From NCBI RefSeq assembly GCF_000805335.1, contig NZ_KN708638.1:5055372-5110080 (forward strand): DNA of 54,709 bases, in the 5' to 3' direction. This document shows positions 34,325-42,473 of this stretch, piece by piece; position 1 is the stretch's first letter, and each line of letters opens with the position of its first letter. Position numbers and translations under genes: made by a program. Under the pieces are notes generated by a model. The model was not told the DNA's origin and searched no databases. It worked only from the letters and a program-made list of their open reading frames with translations. This DNA is from Streptomyces sp. CT34 (GTDB lineage: Bacteria; Actinomycetota; Actinomycetes; Streptomycetales; Streptomycetaceae).

Positions 34325-34353
34325 GCTTCCCAGGCTGCAATTAACGGTGTTAA
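34305..34353. promoter_or_regulatory. Two identical TetR operators
   Basis: TTAACGGTGTTAA (arms TTAAC/GTTAA, centre GGT) occurs at 34305-34317 and 34341-34353, in the same orientation and 36 bp apart. The second overlaps the TTGACA -35 of the monooxygenase (34361-34356, minus strand) and the TTAAGT -10 of tetR (34350-34355). The first lies in codons 3-7 of the monooxygenase. Confidence 0.8.
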
Positions 34354-34362
34354 GTTGTCAAC

Positions 34363-35043
34363 GTGGTTTCGCGAATCGACCGGAGGCAAGTGGCGGATAC
34401 GGCGCTGCGGCTGCTGAACGTCGTCGGCCTCGACGGGCTGACCCTGCGTCGTATCGCCAAGGAGCTGGACGTCCAGGCCCCCGCGCTCTACTGGCACTTC
34501 AGGAACAAGCAGGAGCTGCTGGACGAGATGGCCACCGAGATGTTCCGCCGGATGATCGGGCCCCTGACGGCGAAGTACCGGTCGGGCGCCGGCCAGGTCC
34601 GGGAGACCTGGCAGGAGATGACGGTCGCCACCTGCTCCACGCTGCGCGAGGAGCTGCTCGGCTACCGCGACGGGGCCAAGGTGATCAGCGGTACGCGGAT
34701 GACCGACGACAGCTTCGCCGCGCCGCTCGAACTCTTCATGAGCCGGTTCGTCGCGGCCGGCTTCGCGCTGCCCGAGGCGGCGCGCGCCTGGTGGACCGCG
34801 TACAACTTCACCATCGGCGTGGTGATCGAGGAGCAGTCGGTGTACCCCGATCCCGCGGCGCCGCAGGTGCGCGACCCCGCGTACGACTTCGCCGATCGCG
34901 AGCGGCGGTTGGCCGCGGACTATCCGCTCGCCGCGATGGCCGGGCGGCAGATGTTCGGTGACTTCGAGGAGATGTTCCACGCCGGGCTGCGGATCGTCAT
35001 CGCGGGCATCGAGGCCAACCGTAGTACGGAGGCGGGGAGTTGA
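34363..35043 (+). CDS. TetR-family repressor with a TetR_C-type ligand domain
   Basis: 226 residues. The helix-turn-helix is LTLRRIAKELDVQAPALYWHF, followed by RNKQELLDEMA, the Tet-repressor-type DNA-binding pattern. The C-terminal domain has ARAWWTAYNFTIGVVIEE and resembles the tetracycline-repressor class, suggesting an aromatic polyketide-like inducer. GTG at 34363 sits exactly 7 nt after a TTAAGT hexamer, implying leaderless transcription. One operator overlaps its promoter, so it should regulate itself and the divergent monooxygenase. Confidence 0.87.
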   Translation: MVSRIDRRQVADTALRLLNVVGLDGLTLRRIAKELDVQAPALYWHFRNKQELLDEMATEMFRRMIGPLTAKYRSGAGQVRETWQEMTVATCSTLREELLGYRDGAKVISGTRMTDDSFAAPLELFMSRFVAAGFALPEAARAWWTAYNFTIGVVIEEQSVYPDPAAPQVRDPAYDFADRERRLAADYPLAAMAGRQMFGDFEEMFHAGLRIVIAGIEANRSTEAGS

Positions 35044-35048
35044 GGCAT

Positions 35049-35081
35049 GTCGGCGGATCCGCTCGCGGCGGATCCGCCGAC
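35049..35081. terminator. Bidirectional terminator, 14-bp perfect stem
   Basis: GTCGGCGGATCCGC (35049-35062) pairs perfectly with GCGGATCCGCCGAC (35068-35081) around TCGCG, filling the gap between convergent tetR and the acyltransferase. Confidence 0.88.
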
Positions 35082-35082
35082 G

Positions 35083-36258
35083 CTACCTTCGCGGGTCGAT
35101 CGCCCGCCGCAGCCGTGGCGTCAGCGGCCGTTCCACCCACCGGTGCATCGCCCACGCCAGCGCCAGCATCAGCCCGACGGTCAGCAGCAGGGTGGCGTAC
35201 GACGGCAGTCCGGCGCCGTGGTGCAGGGCGTGGATCACGACCCAGCCCAGATGCTCGTGGACGAGGTAGAAGGGGTAGGTCAGCGCCCCGGCCACGGTCA
35301 GCCAGCGCCAGTTCGCCCAGTGCAGCTTGCCCAGCGCGATGGCCGCGACCAGCGCGAAGCCCGCGGTGACGACGGCGACGATGCCGGCCGCCGACCGGTA
35401 GGAGAAGGCGTGCACGTGCGCCGGGTGCCACAGGCCGGCGACCGCGTAGTGCTGCCCGATCAGCCAGCTGACCAGCACGATCGTCCAGGCGACCGGGTCC
35501 CGCGGGCCGTAGCGGTGCAGCAGGTAGAGGCCGACCCCGCCGATGAAGAACGGGGCGTACTGCGGCATCAGTACGACGTCGAGGAACGGCTCGTGGGCCG
35601 ACTGGGCCAGTGCCGCGGCCAGCGTCCAGCCGGCGCAGAAGAGGACCACCCGGCCGCGGGTGGCGCCCGGCAGCACCACGCACAGCGCGAAGAGCGCGTA
35701 GAAGCGCATCTCGGCCCAGAGGGTCCAGCAGACGCCGAGGACCCGGTGCACGCCCAGCGGGTACTGGAGCATGGTCAGGTTCGTCAGCACCTCGCTGGGC
35801 GAGAGCGCCTTGTACGCGACCCAGGGGAGCATGAAGACCGCGGTGACCAGCAGGATCGCGACCCAGTACGCCGGGTAGAGGCGGGAGATCCGGGAGGCGA
35901 CGAAGGAGCGCAGGGTCCGCCCCCAGCCGCTCAGGCAGATCACGAAGCCGCTGATCACGAAGAAGATCTGCACGCCCAGGCATCCGTATGCGAACAGCCC
36001 GGAGACGTAAGGGAATTGGTGGGCCGGCGAGCCGCCCCAGGCGCGCGATATGTCGCCGCTCCGGCCTCCGTAGTGGTACCCGGCGACCATCAGCGCGGCG
36101 ATCAGCCGCAGTCCGTCCAGTGCGCGCAACCGGGCGGCGCCGCCCTCCTCGCGGCGGCTCGGTGGTGCGGTGGCGGGCGCGGTGGTGGCGGTGGCGTCCG
36201 GCGCCGCGGGGCGGGTGCCGGCCGCCGGTGTGGTGGTCGCCGGTGTGGTGGTGGTCAT
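35083..36258 (-). CDS. Acyltransferase 3 (OafA/YrhL-type) membrane protein
   Basis: 391-residue polytopic membrane acyltransferase. After a ~35-residue Thr/Pro/Ala-rich tail comes the family start LRALDGLRLIAALMVAGYHY. FFVISGFVICLSGW and about ten membrane helices follow. Such enzymes O-acylate surface polysaccharides on the outer face, here probably the nonulosonate polymer. The start is ATG at 36258, overlapping the polysialyltransferase stop by 4 nt (ATGA). Last gene of the three-gene minus-strand operon. Confidence 0.85.
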   Translation of the reverse strand: MTTTTPATTTPAAGTRPAAPDATATTAPATAPPSRREEGGAARLRALDGLRLIAALMVAGYHYGGRSGDISRAWGGSPAHQFPYVSGLFAYGCLGVQIFFVISGFVICLSGWGRTLRSFVASRISRLYPAYWVAILLVTAVFMLPWVAYKALSPSEVLTNLTMLQYPLGVHRVLGVCWTLWAEMRFYALFALCVVLPGATRGRVVLFCAGWTLAAALAQSAHEPFLDVVLMPQYAPFFIGGVGLYLLHRYGPRDPVAWTIVLVSWLIGQHYAVAGLWHPAHVHAFSYRSAAGIVAVVTAGFALVAAIALGKLHWANWRWLTVAGALTYPFYLVHEHLGWVVIHALHHGAGLPSYATLLLTVGLMLALAWAMHRWVERPLTPRLRRAIDPRR

Positions 36259-37616
36259 CCGAAAGCGGCCCGCTTCTTCAGTCGGCGCTGTACGGCCCGT
36301 GCCCGGCGCGCGACCCGGCGGACGGCGGCGTTGCGCGGGATGAACGACAGCTGGGAGGGGATCGCGCCGGGCAGCGCCAGCGCGGTGAGCCGACGGCGCT
36401 TGAAGTAGCGCCGGGTGTACGGGTCGAGGTGGGCCGCGAGATAGCGCTCGGCGGCCGGGCGCAGCTGCGGGTAGATCTGGTGCTGCATCGCGTAGCCGAC
36501 GGCGGTGACCAGGCCGGTGATGCTCTCCGGGGTGCCGGTGCGCCGCGTGTTCCGCTCGTCGAGGTCGGGCACCAGCGCGTCCACGATGGTCACCGGCACC
36601 CGGTTGCTGTTCTGATACGGCGTCAGCCGCTCCAGCAGCAGCCCGGTCCCGGTCCGCGCGACCGGCAGGCCGTAGAACGCGGAGGCGGTCAGCAGCGCGG
36701 TGGAGAAGCAGCCGACGACCAGCGCGGGCCGCATCCGCCGGTAGAGCACCTCGGCCAGGACCGGGCGGTCCAGCACCGTCAGGGAGATCTCCAGCTTCTC
36801 CGCCTCCCGTTCGAGCAGCCGCGACCAGCGGGCCGGCGCGGACGGGTGCGGTTTGAAGACGATCTCGCGGTGGCCGCGCTCGACGGCGCCGCGCACCATC
36901 CGCACATGCAGCTCCTCCTCCTCTTCGGGAGTGAGGATGGACAGCGCCGAGAGGTACTGGCCCAGGAGCAGCGCTCCGCCGTCCGGCAGGCCGCCGAGGT
37001 CGGGCAACCCGTCCGCGTCCTCGGCGAGTTCGGCCAGCACCTTGGTGAAGGCCCCGGTCGGTACGGTCTCCGCCGGCACGCCGAACTCGGTGAGCAGCAG
37101 CGGCGTCAGACCCGGGACGAGGTCCAGGTGGAGCAGCCGGTTGATGCGGGTGCCGACGAGCGGATCGAGCTTGTTGCGGGTGGGGCCGTAGCTCATCAGC
37201 CCGTCCGCGTAGACGTCGACCGGTGCCTCCGGGAAGAGCTGGGCCAGCGCGAGGGCCGGGTTGACCTGGATGGACTCCACGACCAGCTCGATCCGGTCGT
37301 CGCCCAGGTCCCACAGCATCCTCAAGTACCGCTCCCACAGCGGGACATCGTCCGGGCGCGGCGACCAGCCACCGGGGTGGAACGGGCGGATGGTCTCGTT
37401 CCAGGACAGCACCCGGTCGAACCGGCCGCGCAGCTGCGCGAAGCCCGGCATGGTGTCCAGCGAGGCGGTGGTCTCCGGGTTCGCGGCGTTGTTGCTGAGC
37501 AGCAGCAGCCGGCGTCCGGCCGCCGGGAAGCGGTCCGCGTCCAGCGCGGCGGCCAGCGTCGCCGTGCCGTAGAGCGTCGACGCCAGGAAGATCTGGGTGC
37601 GGGGCCGGTTCGGCAT
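36255..37616 (-). CDS. Alpha-2,8-polysialyltransferase family glycosyltransferase
   Basis: 453 residues. The fold matches the bacterial capsule polysialyltransferase (POLYST) family: IFLASTLYGTATLAAALDAD at the start, the conserved IVFKPHPSAPARW (HP motif, nucleotide-binding) and VVGCFSTALLTASAFYG (S/T motif). It likely polymerises CMP-activated nonulosonic acid (Kdn or similar). The basic C-terminus (RRLKKRAAFG) suggests membrane association. It overlaps the GT2 gene by one base and the acyltransferase gene by four, so all three are translationally coupled. Confidence 0.82.
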   Translation of the reverse strand: MPNRPRTQIFLASTLYGTATLAAALDADRFPAAGRRLLLLSNNAANPETTASLDTMPGFAQLRGRFDRVLSWNETIRPFHPGGWSPRPDDVPLWERYLRMLWDLGDDRIELVVESIQVNPALALAQLFPEAPVDVYADGLMSYGPTRNKLDPLVGTRINRLLHLDLVPGLTPLLLTEFGVPAETVPTGAFTKVLAELAEDADGLPDLGGLPDGGALLLGQYLSALSILTPEEEEELHVRMVRGAVERGHREIVFKPHPSAPARWSRLLEREAEKLEISLTVLDRPVLAEVLYRRMRPALVVGCFSTALLTASAFYGLPVARTGTGLLLERLTPYQNSNRVPVTIVDALVPDLDERNTRRTGTPESITGLVTAVGYAMQHQIYPQLRPAAERYLAAHLDPYTRRYFKRRRLTALALPGAIPSQLSFIPRNAAVRRVARRARAVQRRLKKRAAFG

Positions 37617-38605
37617 CAGGCGGCGACCTCCGCCGCGGGGGTGCCGGGGGAGGGGCGGCGGCGCAGCCGCCGCAGCCGGGCCGCGCGCTGTACGTCCATC
37701 GAGTCCAGGGCTTCCTTCAGTACGTCCTGCGGCATGCGTTTCATGGCCGCGGCGCTCATCGCGCGCAATTTACGGGCCACCGGCGGCTCGAATCGTTCGA
37801 TCGAACCGAGGTGGTGGGAAATGATCGCGCAATAGGTGCGCACCGCTTTCGGCAGCAGCAGCTGCGCATCGCGGTCCTGCGCGGTTTCCTCGATCACCTG
37901 GTCGAAAGCGCGGATGAAGTCCAATTGCCGTACGTCTCCGATCTGGGTCAGTGACGACGCCACACCGCGCCGGTAGAAAACCCCGAGCAGACCGGTCACC
38001 GCCATGGACCGCGCCTCGCGGTGCAGCCGCCAGATCCACGGGCGGTCCTCCGCGGTGCGCAGTCCGTCCCGGAAACGCAGCACCCCGCCGTCCAGCAGCC
38101 GGCGGTGGTAGATGCCGGCCCAGGCATAGGCGTAGTCGACCGAGGTGGAGCGGTCCGCGGGCAGGATCGCCGCCCGCGGGTCCAGCACCACCCCGCGCCG
38201 GCCGTGCGGGACCCGGTGCACGGTGCGCGCCTTGGCGGTGCACTGGACATGGTCCGTACGGACGAAGTCGCACCCCAACTCCGCGATCACACGGAGGAGT
38301 TCGGGAAGATATCCGGGGGCCAGCCAGTCGTCGCCGTCGAGGAAGGTGAGGTACTCGCCGCGGGCCGCGTCCAGACCGGTGTTACGGGCGGTGGCCAGGC
38401 CGCCGTTCTTCTCGTGCCGCAGCACCCGGGCGCCCGGCAGCTCGCGTTCGGCGCGCGCGAGAATCCGCGGGGTCTCGTCGCGGGAACAATCGTCGACGAG
38501 CAGGAATTCGAAGTCCTCGCGAGAGTTCGCCGCCAGGCTTTTCAGGGTGTCGGGCGCGTATGTCTGCACGTTGTAGAACGGCACGATGACGGAGAGCTTG
38601 ACCAC
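37616..38605 (-). CDS. Family 2 glycosyltransferase
   Basis: 329 residues from GTG 38605. The GT-A fold starts KLSVIVPFYNVQTYAPDTL. LLVDDCSRDETPRIL and the DxD in LDGDDWLAPGY bind the nucleotide sugar, and GLRTAEDRPWIWRL holds the probable catalytic ED. The C-terminal ~100 residues are helical and basic. Acts on the cytosolic membrane face, probably adding a sugar to the same glycopolymer. The GTG start is preferred because a TAACGT hexamer ends exactly 7 nt upstream; ATG at 38635 would add ten residues and lacks a Shine-Dalgarno. Confidence 0.83.
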   Translation of the reverse strand: MVKLSVIVPFYNVQTYAPDTLKSLAANSREDFEFLLVDDCSRDETPRILARAERELPGARVLRHEKNGGLATARNTGLDAARGEYLTFLDGDDWLAPGYLPELLRVIAELGCDFVRTDHVQCTAKARTVHRVPHGRRGVVLDPRAAILPADRSTSVDYAYAWAGIYHRRLLDGGVLRFRDGLRTAEDRPWIWRLHREARSMAVTGLLGVFYRRGVASSLTQIGDVRQLDFIRAFDQVIEETAQDRDAQLLLPKAVRTYCAIISHHLGSIERFEPPVARKLRAMSAAAMKRMPQDVLKEALDSMDVQRAARLRRLRRRPSPGTPAAEVAA

Positions 38606-38793
38606 CCGGGTGACGTTAGGTCCGGCGCCCGGCATTCGTCTTGACGCGGTGCGTACTTCACGGTGAACGAAGAATGGCGGGATGGTTAACCCGGCCGATA
38701 ATCGGGCGGGTTCGGAATCCGTCGGTGCGCTGTTTACCCTTTGTTGCTTCCCAGTTGGCCCGCGGCCCCCCGGGCCTTCCTAGCGTCTTCGAC
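38606..38793. promoter_or_regulatory. Mirror-image leaderless promoters for the two glycan operons
   Basis: On the minus strand TAACGT (38618-38613) is followed by 7 nt and GTG 38605. On the plus strand TAGCGT (38781-38786) is followed by 7 nt and GTG 38794. Both hexamers sit in a similar C-C-T-A-(A/G)-C-G-T-C context. -35 elements are not obvious. Confidence 0.55.
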
Positions 38794-40158
38794 GTGCCAT
38801 CACGTACCGATTCCCCGCCGCGGGTCGCGGTGCTCGCCGACTCGGACACCCGGTGGAAATGGGGCGCTTTGACAGCGTACCGCCTCCAACCGGGCAGCCG
38901 GCTCGACGGCTATCTGCTGCGCGGCCGGGCCACCCCCACGGTCCGCCAGCTCGACGAGGTCGGCGCCCGTGCGGACGCGCTGCGGGAAATCAGGGGAGTC
39001 GACTTCCTGGACACGATGGAGCGCGCCGCCCGCGGCGCCGGACCGGACCGCTGCGACGTGGTGGTGCTGGCCTGCGTGGGCGGTGCGGTGCAGGCGATGC
39101 TGCACGGTCTCGCCCGCGCCTGGCGAGGCGCGGAGCGCCGCCCCGTCGTCGTCACCGGTTACGTCGGCGTGGTCTACGAGAAGCTCGCCGACGGGCTGCT
39201 GCTGCGGCACGGCGCGGATGTGGTGCTCGCCAACTCCCGCCACGACGCGGACCGGTTCCGCGAGGTCTACCGCGGGGTGGGGGCCGCCACCGGCAGCGTC
39301 GTGGAGTGCGCGCTGCCGTTCCTCGGCGGCACCCGCTACGGCGGCGAACACGACCCGTACACCGTGGTGTTCGCCGCCCAGCCCTCCGTTCCGGAGAGCC
39401 GCGCCGACCGAACGTACCTGCTGCGTCGGGCGGTTGAGCACGCCCGCCGGCACCCCGGCCGCGAGGTGCTGGTCAAGCTCCGCAGCAGACCCGGCGAGCA
39501 CACCACGCACATCGAGGAACTGCCCTACCAGAAGCTCGCCGGCAAAATGCCCGGCGGCCTGCCCGCCAACTGCCGCCTGGTGTACGGGAACATGGGCGAG
39601 GTCCTGGACCGCACCGACCTGATGGTCACGGTCAGCTCCACCGCCGCCCTGGAGTCGCTGCACCGCGGCATCCCCACCGCGGTCCTCACCGACCTCGGTG
39701 TCCGCGAGGCGCTCGGCAACCACCACTTCCTCGGCTCCGGCTGCCTGCTCTCCTGGGACGAACTCGACGCCGGCCGCCGCCCGGAGCCGGACCCGGCGTG
39801 GCTGGCCCGCCAGGGAGTCGCCGCGACCGGCACCCCCGGTGCCGCCCCGTACGAGGTGTATGAGCACGCCTTCGACGCCGCCCGCGACCGGGTCGGCGAG
39901 CTGCGCACCGCCGACCGGCTGCCGCCGATCACCCCGTACTACACCCCCCGCACCGCCCCCGGCTACCTCCCGGGCATCCTCGCCCGCTACGGCCTCGACC
40001 CGCAGGGCGCGCCGCTCGCCGGGTGTCCCGAGGCGCCTCAAGAGACCGGCGGGCTGCGGCGGTTGGCCCGCGACACGGTCCGCGAGGCCGCCCGCGGCGC
40101 CTACCGGCACGGGGTCCAGCGCATCGCGCCCGCCATCCGCCGCTGGGGGCAGCTGTGA
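38794..40158 (+). CDS. DUF6716-type putative glycosyltransferase
   Basis: 454 residues. The N-terminus RVAVLADSDTRWKWGALTAY is typical of a streptomycete family annotated as DUF6716 putative glycosyltransferase found beside NeuA/NeuB genes. A second-domain block LMVTVSSTAALESLHRGIPTA resembles the S/T motif of polysialyltransferase/GT-B enzymes, and VLVKLRSRPGEH replaces the HP motif. GTG at 38794 is chosen because a -10 hexamer ends 7 nt upstream; the longer frame has no support. Acceptor and sugar unknown; likely CMP-nonulosonate. First gene of the plus-strand operon. Confidence 0.75.
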   Translation: MPSRTDSPPRVAVLADSDTRWKWGALTAYRLQPGSRLDGYLLRGRATPTVRQLDEVGARADALREIRGVDFLDTMERAARGAGPDRCDVVVLACVGGAVQAMLHGLARAWRGAERRPVVVTGYVGVVYEKLADGLLLRHGADVVLANSRHDADRFREVYRGVGAATGSVVECALPFLGGTRYGGEHDPYTVVFAAQPSVPESRADRTYLLRRAVEHARRHPGREVLVKLRSRPGEHTTHIEELPYQKLAGKMPGGLPANCRLVYGNMGEVLDRTDLMVTVSSTAALESLHRGIPTAVLTDLGVREALGNHHFLGSGCLLSWDELDAGRRPEPDPAWLARQGVAATGTPGAAPYEVYEHAFDAARDRVGELRTADRLPPITPYYTPRTAPGYLPGILARYGLDPQGAPLAGCPEAPQETGGLRRLARDTVREAARGAYRHGVQRIAPAIRRWGQL

Positions 40159-40193
40159 GCGCCCCCCGGTCCCGCCCGACGAAGGAGTTCGCA

Positions 40194-41405
40194 ATGCACC
40201 CCACCGTGGTGGCCGTCATCCCCGCCCGCGGCGGCTCCAAGGGCGTACCGGCCAAGAACCTCGCCGCCGTCGGGGGAGTGCCCCTGGTGGCCCGCGCGGT
40301 CCGCGAGTGCCGGGCCGCCCGGCTGGTCACCGACGTGGTCGTCTCCACCGACGACGCCGGGATCGCGGCGGCGGCACGCGGCGCCGGCGCCGTCGTCATA
40401 CGCCGCCCCGGCGAGATCGCCGGCGACACCGCCACCAGCGAGGCCGCGGTACGGCACGCCATGGACGCCTACGAGGAGGAGCAGGGCCGGCCGGTGGACG
40501 CGGTGCTGCTGGTCCAGTGCACCAGCCCGTTCCTGGTCCGCGAGGACATCGACGCGGTGGCCGCCGCGGTCGTCGAGGGCGGCGCGGACAGCGCGCTGAC
40601 CGTGGCCCCCTTCCACGGCTTCGTCTGGCGGGACGCCGAGCCCGATGACCCCGCCGGCCCCGAGGACCCGCAGGCCACCGGCGGCTTCGGCGTCAATCAC
40701 GACAAGTCCTTCCGCCCGCGCCGCCAGGACCGCCCGCAGGACCTGCTGGAGACCGGGGCCGCCTACGCCATGGACGCGGCCGGCTTCCGCGTCAGCGGCC
40801 ACCGCTTCTTCGGCCGTACGGAACTGGTGCGCACCGACCCCGCCCGGGTGCTGGAGATCGACGATCCGCACGACCTGGCCCGCGCCCGCGCGCTCGCCCC
40901 GCTGCTGGACGCTCCACGGCCCGGCGCGCTGCCGACGCGGGACGACATCGACGCCGTCGTCCTCGACTTCGACGGCACCCAGACCGACGACCGGGTGCTG
41001 ATCGACGCCGACGGACGGGAGACCGTGGCCGTGCACCGCGGCGACGGCCTCGGGATCGCCGCGCTGCGCAGGGCGGAACTGCGGCTGCTGATCCTCTCCA
41101 CCGAGCAGAACCCGGTGGTCGCCGCCCGCGCCCGCAAGCTCAGGGTGCCGGTCCTGCACGGCATCGACCGCAAGGACCTCGCCCTCAAGCAGTGGTGCGA
41201 GGAGGCGGGGGTGCAGCCGGAGCGGGTGCTCTACGTCGGCAACGACGTCAACGACCTGCCCTGCTTCGACCTCGTCGGCTGGCCGGTCGCGGTCGCCTCG
41301 GCGCACGACGCGGTGCGCGGCGCGGCCCGCGCGGTCACCGCGACGCCCGGCGGCAGCGGCGCCATCCGCGAGATCGCCGGCTGGCTCCTCGGCCCCTCCC
41401 TGTAA
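40194..41405 (+). CDS. CMP-nonulosonate cytidylyltransferase fused to a HAD phosphatase
   Basis: 403-residue two-domain protein. Residues ~1-235 are a NeuA-type cytidylyltransferase (VIPARGGSKGVPAKNLAAVG, then QCTSPFL) activating a sialic-acid-like sugar with CTP. Residues ~250-403 are a KdsC-like HAD phosphatase: VVLDFDGTQTDDR, then GIDRKDLALKQWC and VGNDVNDLPCF. The fusion suggests dephosphorylation of a 9-phosphate intermediate (Kdn-9-P or similar) followed by CMP activation in one polypeptide. The start is ATG at 40194, with GAAGGAG upstream. Confidence 0.88.
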   Translation: MHPTVVAVIPARGGSKGVPAKNLAAVGGVPLVARAVRECRAARLVTDVVVSTDDAGIAAAARGAGAVVIRRPGEIAGDTATSEAAVRHAMDAYEEEQGRPVDAVLLVQCTSPFLVREDIDAVAAAVVEGGADSALTVAPFHGFVWRDAEPDDPAGPEDPQATGGFGVNHDKSFRPRRQDRPQDLLETGAAYAMDAAGFRVSGHRFFGRTELVRTDPARVLEIDDPHDLARARALAPLLDAPRPGALPTRDDIDAVVLDFDGTQTDDRVLIDADGRETVAVHRGDGLGIAALRRAELRLLILSTEQNPVVAARARKLRVPVLHGIDRKDLALKQWCEEAGVQPERVLYVGNDVNDLPCFDLVGWPVAVASAHDAVRGAARAVTATPGGSGAIREIAGWLLGPSL

Positions 41406-41502
41406 CTCCGTTACGGCGCCTGCCCGTCAGCCCCCACCAGGTTTCCCACCCCCCTGTAACCCACCCCGACACCGCCCCCGTACCAGAGCAGAGGAACCTC
41501 CC

Positions 41503-42453
41503 ATGAGCAGCAACTCCCGTCTCCGCGCCCTCGGTGACCGCCTGGCCGGCCCCGGCCGCCCCGTCTACGTCACCGGCGAGATCGGCATCAACCACAACGG
41601 CGACCTGGAGAACGCGTTCGCGCTGATCGACGCCGCCGCCGACGCCGGCTGCGACGCGGTCAAGTTCCAGAAGCGGACCCCGGAGATCTGCACCCCGCGC
41701 GACCAGTGGGACATCGAACGCGACACCCCCTGGGGCCGGATGACCTACATCGACTACCGCCACCGCGTGGAGTTCGGCGAGGACGGCTACCGCGCCATCG
41801 ACGAGTACTGCACGAAGCGCGGCATCGCCTGGTTCGCCTCCCCCTGGGACGTCGAGTCCGTCGCCTTCCTGGAGAAGTTCGACGTCCCCTGCTACAAGGT
41901 CGCCTCCGCCTCGCTCACCGACGACGAACTGCTGCGCGCCATGCGCGCCACCGGCCGCACCGTCATCCTGTCGACCGGCATGTCGACCCCCCGGCAGATC
42001 CGGCACGCCGTCGAGGTCCTGGGCAGCGACAACATCCTGCTCTGCCACGCCACCAGCACCTACCCGGCCAAGGCCGAGGAGCTCAACCTCCGCATGATCC
42101 ACACCCTCCAGGCCGAGTACCCCAACGTCCCGATCGGCTACAGCGGCCACGAGACCGGCCTGCAGACCACCCTCGCCGCGGTCGCCCTCGGCGCCACCTT
42201 CATCGAGCGGCACATCACCCTCGACCGCGCCATGTGGGGCTCCGACCAGGCCGCGTCCGTCGAGCCGCAGGGCCTGACCCGCCTGGTCCGCGACATCCGC
42301 ACCATCGAGGAGTCCCTCGGCGACGGCGTCAAGAAGGTCTACGAGAGCGAGCTCGGCCCGATGAAGAAGCTGCGCCGGGTCGCCGGCGTGGTGGCCGAGG
42401 CGGAGGCCGCCGAGGCAGCCGAGGCCGCCGACCGCACCCCGGCGGCCGTCTGA
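41503..42453 (+). CDS. neuB: N-acetylneuraminate/Kdn(-9-P) synthase family protein
   Basis: 316-residue NeuB-family aldolase-type synthase condensing phosphoenolpyruvate with a hexose(-phosphate). Signatures are VTGEIGINHNGDLENAF, DAVKFQKRTPE, STGMSTPRQI, IGYSGHETG and FIERHITLDRAMWG. The C-terminal SAF (antifreeze-like) domain common in NeuB is replaced by a short Ala/Glu-rich tail. With no NeuC epimerase nearby, mannose-6-phosphate (giving Kdn-9-P) is a plausible substrate. The start is ATG at 41503, 97 nt after the NeuA-HAD gene. Confidence 0.9.
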   Translation: MSSNSRLRALGDRLAGPGRPVYVTGEIGINHNGDLENAFALIDAAADAGCDAVKFQKRTPEICTPRDQWDIERDTPWGRMTYIDYRHRVEFGEDGYRAIDEYCTKRGIAWFASPWDVESVAFLEKFDVPCYKVASASLTDDELLRAMRATGRTVILSTGMSTPRQIRHAVEVLGSDNILLCHATSTYPAKAEELNLRMIHTLQAEYPNVPIGYSGHETGLQTTLAAVALGATFIERHITLDRAMWGSDQAASVEPQGLTRLVRDIRTIEESLGDGVKKVYESELGPMKKLRRVAGVVAEAEAAEAAEAADRTPAAV

Positions 42454-42473
42454 CGGCCTGACAGGAGTTCGAC

